A stretch of DNA of 64,000 nt, taken from positions 4,526,001 to 4,590,000 of the forward strand of contig NZ_CP103794.1 in NCBI RefSeq assembly GCF_030388325.1. The letters are read 5' to 3'. This document shows, piece after piece, positions 26,508 to 36,400 of this stretch. The stretch is from Flavobacterium johnsoniae. GTDB lineage: Bacteria; Bacteroidota; Bacteroidia; Flavobacteriales; Flavobacteriaceae. How positions within the stretch are numbered: the first letter of the stretch is position 1; every line of letters begins with the position of its first letter. A program made the translations under genes and the position numbers. The notes beneath the pieces are model-generated. The model searched no databases, was not told the origin of the DNA, and saw only the letters and a list, made by a program, of their open reading frames with translations.

Positions 26508-29500
26508 ATGAAAAATCAACCTCAAATACAAATAGAAATGGAAGCTGAAACTAAAATTCAATTTAATCCATTTTCCCCTGAAATCGAAAGAGTAATTCAT
26601 ACCACAAATTCGCAGCAGGAAATATGGACTGATTGCATTTTTGGCGGGATTGATGCTAACAAGGCTTACAACTTATCTGTATCGATAAATTTTAAAGGAA
26701 ATTTAATCATTGAGATTTTTGAGAAAGCTGTAAAAACTTTAATCGATCGTCATGAAGCTCTTAGATCTTCTTTTAGTCCAGACGGTCGCTTTATGTGTAT
26801 TTATAAAGATTACAACATCAAAGTTTCTCAAAATGATCTTTCTGAAGCGCCTCCAATTGAAAAAGAATCTTCTATAGACAAACATATTAGAGAACAAGTT
26901 AGCGAGCTTTTTGATCTAGTAAGCGGTCCATTATTTAGAGTTAATTTGCTTAAAATTGATGAATTTGAAACAATTGCGACATTAACAATTCATCATATTG
27001 TAGGCGATGGACTAAGTATCGATATCATTCTAGAAGAACTCGGCGTACTGTATTCTGCTTATCTTGAAAACAAAGAATACGAACTGCATGCTCCAGAAAA
27101 ATTTAGTGAATTTGCCGAAAAGATAAATTCTTTTATGGAAAGCAGCGATTACAAACCATTAGAAGATTTTTGGATTGATATTTATAAAGAATCTGTTCCA
27201 ACTATCGAATTACCAATCGACTTTGTAAGACCTTCATTAAGAACATACAACAGCAGCCGTCTTGATTTTGCTTTTGATGATGCTATTATTAGTGAATTAA
27301 AAAATATCGGAATAAAAACGAGCAGCAGTTTAGTTACGACTTTACTTGCCGCTTTTGAGATTTTTCTATGCAAACTTACCGGACAAAATGATCTAGTAGT
27401 AGGTTTTCCTTCTTCTGGAAATACATTATACGGTATGAAACAGCTTATTGGAGATTGTGTAAATCTTCTTCCTCTTCGCAGTAAAATCAATTCTGACATT
27501 AGCTTTCTTGACTATTTAAAACAAAGAAATACCCAATTATTTGATGCTTACGAACATCAGCAAGTTACTTTTGGGCATCTTTTAAAGAGTTTCGCTATTG
27601 CGAGAGATCCGTCTAGAATTCCTCTGGTTCCGGTTATTCTTACTGTAGATTTAAGCAGAACTATCGAAGATGATTTTTCATACAAAGGTCTTACTCATAG
27701 CTTTAAGCCAAATCCTAGAGAGTACGGAACGTTTGAGATTCAGCTGCATATTTTTAGAGCTAAAAGCGGTCCTTCATTTCAATGGACTTACAACACGACT
27801 TTATTCAAACCAGAAACTATAACAAAAATGATGGCTTCTTTTGAAGAAATCATTAAGGAAGTCATTGTAAATCCTACAAGTCCATTGTCTGATATTGTTG
27901 GCGGTAATTATTTAGCAGATTATGCTGAATTAAATAATACCGAAATGGCTTATCCTGATATTACTCTAACAGAGTTACTTAGAAAACAAGCAGAAATTAC
28001 ACCAAATAAAACAGCCGTAGAATTTCATGAATTAAAAACTACTTATAAAGAATTACACGAAAAGGTAAATCAAATGGCGCATTATCTGAAAGATCAAGGC
28101 GTTCAATCTGGCGATTTTATTGCCGTATCTTTTCCTAGAAGTCCAGAATTACTATATGCATTACTTGCTATTATGCAATGTGGTGCAGCCTATTTGCCAT
28201 TAGATCCGGATTATCCAAAAGAGCGTTTAGAATTTATGCTTAAAGATTCTAATGCAAGAGTTTTATTGACTACTAAAACCCTGTTTGCATCTTTGCCATC
28301 ATGGCCGCAAACACTTTTTATAGAAGATGCTACAGAAACATTAAATAAGTATTCTGCATTACCGCTTCCGTTTATGGTTAATTCAGAAAATAACGCTTAT
28401 ATTCTTTATACATCGGGATCAACAGGAAATCCGAAAGGTGTTCCAATTACGCATAAAAATTTAGTAAACTTTCTTTGCAGCATGGCATTGGAGCCAGGTA
28501 TTAGCGAAAATGACCGATTACTTTCTATCACAACAATTTCTTTTGATATTGCTGGATTAGAACTGTATTTACCATTGATGAAAGGCGCGACATTGATACT
28601 GGCTGATCAAGAAACGGCAAGAGACGGAAGACTTTTACTTGATTTGGTAAAGAAAGAAAATATTAATTTCCTGCAAGCAACTCCAACAACTTGGTCAATG
28701 CTTTTAGATTCTGGATGGTCTGAAAAACTGCCACTTAAAGCATTATGCGGCGGTGAAGCAATGCCAGTAGATCTTGCCAACGAACTTCTATCTAAATGCG
28801 ATACGCTTTGGAATGTTTATGGCCCTACAGAAACTACGATATGGTCGTCTGTAAAACAAATAAAAGCCGAAGATAAATTGATTACCATTGGAAAACCGAT
28901 TGGAAATACTCAAATTTATTTAATTGATACCCAAGGTCAACTTGTTGCGCCTGGAAATATCGGAGAGATTGTTATTGGTGGCGATGGTGTTGCAAAAGGT
29001 TATTGGAACAGACCAGAACTTTCATCAGAAAAATTCATTTCGAATAGATTTTCTTCAAACAAAGAAGATATAATGTATCGTACGGGTGATTTAGGAAAAT
29101 TACTTCCAAACAATGAAATAGAATGTTTAGGACGTCTAGATCAGCAAGTTAAAATTAGAGGTCACCGTATAGAACCTGGAGAAGTTGAACAAGCATTAAT
29201 GTTATTAGACGGCATAAAATCTGCCGTAGTTCTAGCCGATGAAAATTTCTTAATCGCTCACATTGTTCCAGAAACAAGCATAGAAGAAGCTGAAAGTCTA
29301 GTTGCTTCTTGGCGAGAAACTTTAAGCACTCGATTACCAGCGCAATTAATGCCTCACGATTTTAATATAATCGAAAAAATACCAACAACTTTAAACGGTA
29401 AAATTGATCGTAAGGAATTAGCAAAATACAAAGCCAATAAAAAAATCTCTTATACGGCACCTCGCACTGAAGAAGAAAATATTGTAGCGACGATCTGGAA

Positions 29501-30518
29501 AGAAAGCTTAAATCTAGAGAACATAGATATTTTTAGTGATTTCTTCGAAATGGGCGGACATTCGATAAAAGGTGTTAAAGTGATGATTGAAATTGAAAAA
29601 CATACTGGAATCCGAATTCCGTTGTCTTCTCTATTCAAATATTCAACGGTTGAGAAATTTGCTAAACTATTAAACACAGGAACAGAAATTTATTCTGATT
29701 GTTTAGTTCCGATAAAACCTGCTGGAAACAAAGTGCCTCTTTTCATAATTCATGGAGCAGGATTGAATGTTTTAAACTTTATGAATTTGAGTAAACATTT
29801 TGATGAAGATCAGCCTATTTACGGAATTCAAGGTACTAAACCAAAAGGTTTTGACGGATGGTATGAATCAATTGAAGCTATGGCTGCGCATTACATTGAT
29901 GCTATTATCAAAGTAAATCCGAAAGGTCCTTATGCTTTGGCTGGTTTTTCTTTTGGAGGTATTGTTGCTTTTGAAATGACACGCCAATTGAAAGAACAAG
30001 GAAAAGAAGTAAGCTTAACTGGCCTACTCGATTCTTATGTTGATTCTTCTTATTATTATGGAAGTTACAGAAGAAAACAACTTGTAAGATACTTCGATTT
30101 AACTCATAAAAGATTAGACTTTTTAAAGGAAATGTTATTAAGCTGGAAAGCTTTCAAAATGCGTATTAATGGAAAAAGAGAATATATACTGCAAAGACAT
30201 TTTGGAAAAAAAGTCGAAATGACCGAGCAAGAAGAATTAGCATTGCAGCAATTTATTGAAGCCGATCGTATGGTGAAAAAAATTGTTGATCTCTATCATC
30301 TTAAACCTCAAAATTTTAGAGTGGATTTATTCCGATCAAAAGATGATGAAAATTACAAATTAGATCCGACGCATTTAGGATGGAAAAAAGCGGCTTTAGG
30401 TGGTGTTACAATTCATAGCATTTCAGGAAATCACCTCAACATTGTTGCTCCGCCAAATGACAAAGTTTTAGCGAGATTACTTCAAGATATACTAGATGAA
30501 AACCATGAAAACCTCTAA
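26508..30518 (+). CDS. NRPS with terminal thioesterase, C-A-PCP-TE
   Basis: 1336 residues. The condensation domain begins with TTNSQQEIWTDCIFGG, the style of hybrid C domains that accept polyketide chains, and has the catalytic HHIVGDG at 161. The adenylation domain has YILYTSGSTGNPKGV (630), NVYGPTETTIW (770), RGHRIEPGEVE (882) and NGKIDRKE (962). Its code reads D-I-L-Q-C-G-V-I-W-K, again glycine-like. The carrier serine is in FFEMGGHSIKG (1016). The thioesterase has FIIHGAGLNVLNF, nucleophile motif GFSFGGIVAFE (1146), DSYVDSS and a terminal SGNHLNIV histidine (about 1306). It is the terminating module, adding one residue and releasing the product. It lies 75 bp after the first synthase and overlaps the PPTase gene by 23 bp. 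Confidence 0.93.
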   Translation: MKNQPQIQIEMEAETKIQFNPFSPEIERVIHTTNSQQEIWTDCIFGGIDANKAYNLSVSINFKGNLIIEIFEKAVKTLIDRHEALRSSFSPDGRFMCIYKDYNIKVSQNDLSEAPPIEKESSIDKHIREQVSELFDLVSGPLFRVNLLKIDEFETIATLTIHHIVGDGLSIDIILEELGVLYSAYLENKEYELHAPEKFSEFAEKINSFMESSDYKPLEDFWIDIYKESVPTIELPIDFVRPSLRTYNSSRLDFAFDDAIISELKNIGIKTSSSLVTTLLAAFEIFLCKLTGQNDLVVGFPSSGNTLYGMKQLIGDCVNLLPLRSKINSDISFLDYLKQRNTQLFDAYEHQQVTFGHLLKSFAIARDPSRIPLVPVILTVDLSRTIEDDFSYKGLTHSFKPNPREYGTFEIQLHIFRAKSGPSFQWTYNTTLFKPETITKMMASFEEIIKEVIVNPTSPLSDIVGGNYLADYAELNNTEMAYPDITLTELLRKQAEITPNKTAVEFHELKTTYKELHEKVNQMAHYLKDQGVQSGDFIAVSFPRSPELLYALLAIMQCGAAYLPLDPDYPKERLEFMLKDSNARVLLTTKTLFASLPSWPQTLFIEDATETLNKYSALPLPFMVNSENNAYILYTSGSTGNPKGVPITHKNLVNFLCSMALEPGISENDRLLSITTISFDIAGLELYLPLMKGATLILADQETARDGRLLLDLVKKENINFLQATPTTWSMLLDSGWSEKLPLKALCGGEAMPVDLANELLSKCDTLWNVYGPTETTIWSSVKQIKAEDKLITIGKPIGNTQIYLIDTQGQLVAPGNIGEIVIGGDGVAKGYWNRPELSSEKFISNRFSSNKEDIMYRTGDLGKLLPNNEIECLGRLDQQVKIRGHRIEPGEVEQALMLLDGIKSAVVLADENFLIAHIVPETSIEEAESLVASWRETLSTRLPAQLMPHDFNIIEKIPTTLNGKIDRKELAKYKANKKISYTAPRTEEENIVATIWKESLNLENIDIFSDFFEMGGHSIKGVKVMIEIEKHTGIRIPLSSLFKYSTVEKFAKLLNTGTEIYSDCLVPIKPAGNKVPLFIIHGAGLNVLNFMNLSKHFDEDQPIYGIQGTKPKGFDGWYESIEAMAAHYIDAIIKVNPKGPYALAGFSFGGIVAFEMTRQLKEQGKEVSLTGLLDSYVDSSYYYGSYRRKQLVRYFDLTHKRLDFLKEMLLSWKAFKMRINGKREYILQRHFGKKVEMTEQEELALQQFIEADRMVKKIVDLYHLKPQNFRVDLFRSKDDENYKLDPTHLGWKKAALGGVTIHSISGNHLNIVAPPNDKVLARLLQDILDENHENL

Positions 30519-31287
30519 GCTCTCTATTTCGTTTTTAGAGATAAAAGGTGTTGATTTTAGTCCAGAAAAAGGGTATTCTTTAGATAGTGATGATATTGTT
30601 ATTTACACTATTTATTTGCCCAATTTCATGGATATGAAATCAGATTTATCTCAATTTCTAAATTCTATTGAACTCAAAAGAGTCAAAAGATATTATAAAG
30701 AAATTGACAAAGATAGATTTATCATCTACCGATCTATTTTAAAGCTCATTTTAGCAGCTTATACAAAACTAAATATCAAAAACATTTATCTTGATTATGA
30801 CTTTAATAAAAAACCGTATTTAGCTTCGCATCCTTGGCTGCATTTTAATATTTCTCACTCAGAAGACTTTGCAACGATTGCGGTTTCTAGAAAAAAAGTA
30901 GGTTTAGATATTGAATATATGAGCAAAGATTTCAACTTTACAAGTATGCTGCCAGATGTTTTTAACGATGATGAAACAAAAATAATTGAGAATGCCAATG
31001 ATAAAAAAAATACTTTTTACACTTTATGGACAAGAAAAGAAGCCTTTGTTAAAGCTTTAGGAAAAGGTATCGACGAAGATTTTAAATACATTCCTTGTCT
31101 TGATGGCGAACATAATCTTGATTTTTCATTAATAAAAAACTCTCAAAACTGGCAAGTAAGAAGTTTTGATCTAGCAGATGATTATTTGGGCGCGATAGCT
31201 TTTGAAGGTTTGCCAACAACTTCTGTAAACATAAATTTGTATAATGTATCGCAAAATATATTTTCATTGTTAGAAATGGTCAAATAG
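30496..31287 (+). CDS. Sfp-type 4'-phosphopantetheinyl transferase
   Basis: 263 residues from the first ATG; an ATG at 30505 is an equally possible start. Sfp-family signatures are in order: LHFNISHSEDFATIAVS (near 115), VGLDIEYM (near 135), and WTRKEAFVKALGKGI (near 177), which supply the CoA- and magnesium-binding residues. The enzyme transfers phosphopantetheine from CoA to the carrier-domain serines of the two synthases, making them active. The start lies inside the end of the thioesterase-bearing gene, so translation is coupled. It is the last gene before a terminator, which fixes the operon as three genes. No dedicated exporter or resistance gene follows. Confidence 0.92.
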   Translation: MKTMKTSKLSISFLEIKGVDFSPEKGYSLDSDDIVIYTIYLPNFMDMKSDLSQFLNSIELKRVKRYYKEIDKDRFIIYRSILKLILAAYTKLNIKNIYLDYDFNKKPYLASHPWLHFNISHSEDFATIAVSRKKVGLDIEYMSKDFNFTSMLPDVFNDDETKIIENANDKKNTFYTLWTRKEAFVKALGKGIDEDFKYIPCLDGEHNLDFSLIKNSQNWQVRSFDLADDYLGAIAFEGLPTTSVNINLYNVSQNIFSLLEMVK

Positions 31288-31336
31288 CATCATTTCTTCA
31301 TTCTATGAAATAAAAAAAAATTAAATATCAGATTTA

Positions 31337-31364
31337 AAAGCTGCTTTATTAAGTGGCTTTTTTT
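31337..31364 (+). terminator. Rho-independent terminator of the NRPS-PKS operon
   Basis: AAAGCTGCTT pairs with AAGTGGCTTT (two G-T pairs allowed) around the loop TATT, followed by a T-run. It is 50 bp after the PPTase stop and separates the biosynthetic operon from the ECF/SusCD block. Confidence 0.75.
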
Positions 31365-31542
31365 ATTTGCTTTATGTTAAATAAATACTATATCGATTTT
31401 TCTTTTTCACTTTTATGAATGTTAGCTATTTGCAAAGCAACTCAAAAACCAATTTTAACAAAATTATCGCCATTATTTTGACCATATCTTTGAAAATCAT
31501 GCGAAATAATCGAAAAATTATTCCATTTACTGATAAAAGTTA

Positions 31543-31550
31543 TAGATTTG
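31543..31550 (+). promoter_or_regulatory. Promoter -7 box before the ECF sigma gene
   Basis: TAGATTTG matches TAnnTTTG and lies 33 bp upstream of the ATG at 31583. No TTTG at the ideal spacing was found, so only the -7 element is claimed. It suggests that the sigma gene is read by the housekeeping polymerase. Confidence 0.5.
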
Positions 31551-31582
31551 TTTCAAAAAACAATAGCAATTTTATTCCTTAA

Positions 31583-32128
31583 ATGGAGAATACCTCAACA
31601 GATATTTTATTATGGCAACAGATAAAAAAAGGTGATATTACCGCCTTTGAAAAGCTGTATGATATCTATGCTGATGTTTTACTTACTTTTGCTTTACAAT
31701 ATACTAACGAAGAATCTCTTGCCAAAGATGCGATTCATGATGTTTTCTTAGACATTTACAAATACAGAAGCGGTCTCGCCGAAAATGTAAATGTAAAATC
31801 GTATTTGTTTAAAATTACCCAGAGAAATGTTTTCAAAAAGAATAAAGCATCTCAAAAAATATTTTCTTTAAGTTCTGATTATGATTCGGTTATACTAAAA
31901 GAACTTTCTTTTGAAGACACCTTAATCGAAGAAGAAAATAATACTGCCCTAAATTCCAAACTGGCTTTTGCAATGCAGGAACTTACCGAAAAGCAACGCA
32001 AAGCATTGTTCTACAGATTTAATGAAGACAAACCTTATGAAGAAATTGCATCTATTTTAGACATTTCTATCGAGTCTTGTAGAACACTGATATACAGATG
32101 TTTGAAAGAACTCAGAAAAAAACTTTAA
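31583..32128 (+). CDS. RNA polymerase ECF sigma factor
   Basis: 181 residues. Region 2 is recognisable from DILLWQQIKKGDITAFEKLY through AKDAIHDVFLDIYKYR (residues 45-62). Region 4 is recognisable in MQELTEKQRKALFYRFNEDK, then PYEEIASILDISIESCRTLI, then YRCLKELRK (residues 130-180), with its helix-turn-helix. Such sigma factors in Bacteroidota are held by a FecR-like anti-sigma protein and released when a SusC receptor with an STN domain binds its ligand. All those partners are encoded immediately downstream in order. The expected target is the promoter of the susC-like gene. The ATG at 31583 gives the normal family length. Confidence 0.93.
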   Translation: MENTSTDILLWQQIKKGDITAFEKLYDIYADVLLTFALQYTNEESLAKDAIHDVFLDIYKYRSGLAENVNVKSYLFKITQRNVFKKNKASQKIFSLSSDYDSVILKELSFEDTLIEEENNTALNSKLAFAMQELTEKQRKALFYRFNEDKPYEEIASILDISIESCRTLIYRCLKELRKKL

Positions 32129-32203
32129 AAAAAGGTTATTTTTTATGTCTATGTTTTACAAGAGTTGTTCTCTTAGTATTATATACCCCATAAAAACATC
32201 GCC

Positions 32204-33265
32204 TTGCAAATTAATTTTAACAAAATATCGAACGATGAAAAAGATTCTTTAAAGAATCAAATTCGTCACGGACTGATCGAACTTCAGCAAAAAGAATCTA
32301 GACGCAGGAAAAAGAAAAGATTTCTTGCTTACGGAGCTGCTGCGAGTGTCGTTTTATTAGTCGCTTTATTTATGAATCAGAATTCATCAGAAAGCGCCAA
32401 ACCTCTAACAGCATTAGAGCAATTTGCCCAAAATTCTAAATCGACAGAATCAAACCTAGATTTAGAGAATATTTCTCTTGTCTTGCAAGATCAGAAAACT
32501 ATTTCGGTGGAAGATAGTACTGTAATTAGCTACGGAAAAAACGGCGAAAAAGTTACTGTTGGTCAACAAGCAATAAACACAAATTCTAATAGCGCTTCGG
32601 CTTTTAATACGGTTAGAGTTCCTTACGGTAAAAGAACACAAATCGTTTTGACTGACGGAACAACTGTTTGGCTAAACTCGGGTTCTTCGCTAATTTATCC
32701 GACTCAGTTTGATGGATCTATTCGTGAAGTATACCTAACTGGTGAAGCCGCTTTTGATGTGGCTCATAACAAAGCCAAACCATTCTTTGTAAAAACAAAA
32801 GAATGCAATGTAAGAGTGCTTGGAACGGTTTTCAATGTGAGTTCTTATCCAGAAGATGAAACGGTGCAAACGGCTTTATTGCAAGGAAAAGTTAGAATTA
32901 CTTACAACAAAAAAGGATTCTTAAACAATCAGGAGCTTCAGGAAGATTTGACACCAGGAATGATTGCTACAATCAATAAAGATAAAAAACAGCTAAAAGT
33001 AGAACATAAAGATGTTGCTTCGATTCTGTCTTGGCGAGAAGGTTATTTTACTTTCAAAAGTCAGTCTTTGAATACCATTTTGAGCAAGCTTTCAAAATAT
33101 TATAAAATAGAATTCATTAAGGGATCAAACCTAAATCTGGATGCTAATTATTCGGGTTCTTTCGCATTAAATGAAAATCTTAATTCGCTGGCAAATACAT
33201 TATCCAGCATTACAAATAACAGCTGTACTGTTAACGCAAACCAAAGAACTATTACAATTAAATAA
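32204..33265 (+). CDS. FecR-family anti-sigma factor
   Basis: 353 residues from a TTG at 32204. A TAG lies 28 bp upstream in frame and the next Met is inside the membrane span, so TTG is the only reasonable start. Residues 1-41 are a short, basic cytoplasmic segment (ELQQKESRRRKKKRF). Residues 42-60 are one membrane span (YGAAASVVLLVALF). The periplasmic FecR domain holds VPYGKRTQIVLTDGTTVWLN, LTGEAAFDVAHNKAKPFFV and VLGTVFNVSSYPED. The last 70 residues (SLNTILSKLSKYYKIEF) are a DUF4974-like tail that should contact the STN domain of the receptor. The cytoplasmic part is shorter than the roughly 80-residue anti-sigma region common in this family. Confidence 0.88.
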   Translation: MQINFNKISNDEKDSLKNQIRHGLIELQQKESRRRKKKRFLAYGAAASVVLLVALFMNQNSSESAKPLTALEQFAQNSKSTESNLDLENISLVLQDQKTISVEDSTVISYGKNGEKVTVGQQAINTNSNSASAFNTVRVPYGKRTQIVLTDGTTVWLNSGSSLIYPTQFDGSIREVYLTGEAAFDVAHNKAKPFFVKTKECNVRVLGTVFNVSSYPEDETVQTALLQGKVRITYNKKGFLNNQELQEDLTPGMIATINKDKKQLKVEHKDVASILSWREGYFTFKSQSLNTILSKLSKYYKIEFIKGSNLNLDANYSGSFALNENLNSLANTLSSITNNSCTVNANQRTITIK

Positions 33266-33358
33266 ATAAAAAAATCAATTCAAAAACCGTAAATGCCTAT
33301 GATATAAAACCAAAAATAAACATATCAACCTTATTTGTAAAAACTAACCAAAAAAAAA

Positions 33359-33385
33359 CCAAAAGATGTTGGAACCATCTTTTGG
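33359..33385. promoter_or_regulatory. Hairpin in the leader of the susC-like gene
   Basis: CCAAAAGATG and CATCTTTTGG form a perfect 10-bp stem around TTGGAAC. On the plus strand no U-run follows, so it is not a plus-strand terminator. On the minus strand it would be followed by eight T, but no minus-strand gene needs ending here. Because it lies 57 bp before the receptor gene, it may be a leader-RNA structure or part of the ECF promoter region. Confidence 0.45.
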
Positions 33386-33441
33386 CATTGTAGAACGGTA
33401 GTCAACGCTAATTGACTAACTCTTAAATTCAAAACAAAATT

Positions 33442-36400
33442 ATGAATAAAAAACATAATTCAGAAAAGTATTTTTCTGGACGATACCACTATTACCTATA
33501 TCTGCTGCTTATGAGATCTGTTACTGCATTTATCTGGATAAGTATGTGTAGTTTATATGCGAACCCTTCTTTAGGACAAAATAAAATACATGTTCGTTTC
33601 AAGAACACTCCGCTAACTGAAGTTTTTTCTACTTTAGAAAAACAGACTAATTATGTCTTTTTCTATAATGATGACGTTTTAAAGTCTGCCAATACCATTA
33701 CTTTGGATAAAGACGCAACTATAGAAGAAATCTTAAACAACGCCTTAAAAAGCAATAATTTAACTTTTGATATTATTGATAAACAAGTTGTTGTAAAAAG
33801 AAATAAAAAGAAAGCAGAACAATTAGAATATGAACTAACAGGAAAAGTTACCGATAAAAAAGGCGCTCCGCTTATTGGTGTAAACGTAATCTTAAAAGGA
33901 AAACAAAACTGGGATATTACCAGAAAAGAAGGAGAATATAGAATGAGAGTTTCTCCTTATGATACTATTGTTTTCAGTTCTTTAGGTTTTAAAACCGTTA
34001 CAGTTGCTGTAAACAATAAAAGAGTTATTGACGCAACATTAGTACCAGATGTTATGGAACTTCATTCTGTAGAAATCCCAGTATCAAATGGTTATACTGA
34101 AATTCCGAAAGAAAGAGTTACTGGAGCAATTGGCGTAATGACTGCAAAAGAATTGGCAGAAGTTCCAACAGTTGACATTCAGTCAAGATTAGAAGGAAAA
34201 ATGGCAGGTGTAAATGTCGATCCAAGAACTGGTTCTATCAGTGTTCGAGGAACTAATAATTTTAGCGGAACGGGATCGCCGTTGATAGTTATTGATGGTT
34301 TTCCGCAATCTAGAGAAGATTTCGCCTTCTCTAAAAGAGGTGTTCCGGGATCTTCTATTTTAAGTTTTCTTAACCCAGACGATGTAGAAAGCATTACCGT
34401 TTTAAAAGATGCTGCTGCAAGTTCAATTTGGGGATCAATGGCTGCAAATGGAGTTATTGTCATTACAACCAAAAAAGGTAAAAAAGGCGAGCCAACAATC
34501 AATTTTAACACCACTACAAGCGTTGGAGAAAAAATCGATTTGGGAAAACTTCGCGTTATGAATACTGCTCAATATATTGATTACGAAAAAGACCTTGTAA
34601 ATGGCGGATTCGTTGTTGACAATATTTCAAACTGGCAGGCGCTTAATCCGAGTGCTGCACAAGAAATAATGTTTAGACAAAAAAGAGGTGAAATCACTGT
34701 TGCTCAAAGAGATCAATTGTTGGCACAACTTGGACAAAATGATAATTTAGGACAGATAAACAGATATTTGTTAAGAAATTCACTTACAACTCAATATGAT
34801 TTATCCATAAATGGAGGAAATGAAAAAAGCACGTATTATTTGTCTTTAGGATATAATAAGGATCAAGCAGCAATGCAAGGAAATGATTCTAAATCTTATA
34901 ACATTACATTAAACAACTCTTTTCAGCTTAAAAGCTTCTTAAAGTTAAACACAGGAATTAATTACGTTCCAACAACGTATCAAACTAATACAGTTGCAAA
35001 CGAAGCTTTGTCTAATGTATCGGCTACGGCTTTACGTCCTTACGATATGATTGCCGATGAAAACGGAAACGGAATTGATCGTTATTATCTTTTTAGACCA
35101 GAAGTTTCTAAAGGATTTGAAGCAAAAGGATATCTGCCTTGGTCTTACAATTTTTTAGATGAACTAAATTATTCTAATGTAATAACAAAAGGTGCAAATA
35201 TCAGATTAAATGCAAGTTTAACAGCAACTGTTACAAATTGGTTAAACTTTGAAGCATCTGGAATGTATACTTCTATTACAAACAAAACCAAATCGTTAAG
35301 CGAGTTAGATAGTTATTATACTCGAAATATGATTAACCAGGCAACATCTGTTAATACAGCTGGAAAACTAGTTTATGGTATACCGTTGGGATCTTATTTA
35401 TATAATACGAACACTAACAACGATAATCAAAGTATGCGTTTTCAAATGAATATCAATAAGAATTTTAACGAAAATAATAGTTTACATTTCTTAGCGGGTA
35501 CAGAAGTTAGAGAAGAACGCAGAGAAGGTTCTAGCCAAAGATATTACGGATATAATATTGACACTAATTCTGGACAATCTGTAAACCCAACAGTTTATTA
35601 CAATACGGTTTACGGATGGCAAAGTATGATTGGAACTTCTGATAATAGTATCAGTATATCAAGAAGTCGTTATTTATCTTACTACGGATTGGGTTCTTAT
35701 GATTTTATGAACCGTTACCATGTTTCAGGAAGTATTCGTTTTGATGATGCAAACATAATTGGAGCTTCTAGAAAAAATAGAGCATTGCCACTTTGGTCTG
35801 CAGGAGGTAAATGGGATATTAATAAAGAATTTTTCTTAAGAGATGTAAACTGGCTGAGCAATTTAGCTTTTAGAATTACTTATGGTAAAGGCGGAAGTTC
35901 TCCAAGCGGCGGATTTGGAAGCCAAAGTCCTGTAATTAGTATCGGAAGTGTAGATTTTAATACGCAATTGCCAACAGCTTCTATCTCGATACCAGAAAAT
36001 CCTGAAATTAAATGGGAAACAACAACAACGTTAAATTACGGTTTAGATTACGGTTTCTTCAATAATCGTTTAAGAGGAAGTGTTGATTTCTATTATAAAA
36101 AAACTGAAGATATTTTAGCAAATCTTCCTTTCAATCCAACTTACGGATGGTCTTATGTAAATTATAATACAGCAACTCTAAAAGGACACGGCGTAGATGC
36201 ATCTCTTTCGGGAACTGTAATAAATGCGGCTTTTAAATGGAACAGTAGTATAAATTTCTCTTATAATACTAATGAAGTTACAGACTCTCGATATGTATTA
36301 AATAGCACCAATCAGTATTTTGGTTCATCACCAATGGTTGGAACAAGTATCGGAACAATCTATGCTTACAAATGGGCTGGTTTAGATGCAACCGGACAAT

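Noticed and set aside
21129..31287. NRPS-PKS considered as a siderophore pathway feeding the adjacent SusC system
   Set aside because: No catechol, hydroxamate or other iron-chelating building-block gene is present, and a terminator separates the operons; no support beyond adjacency.
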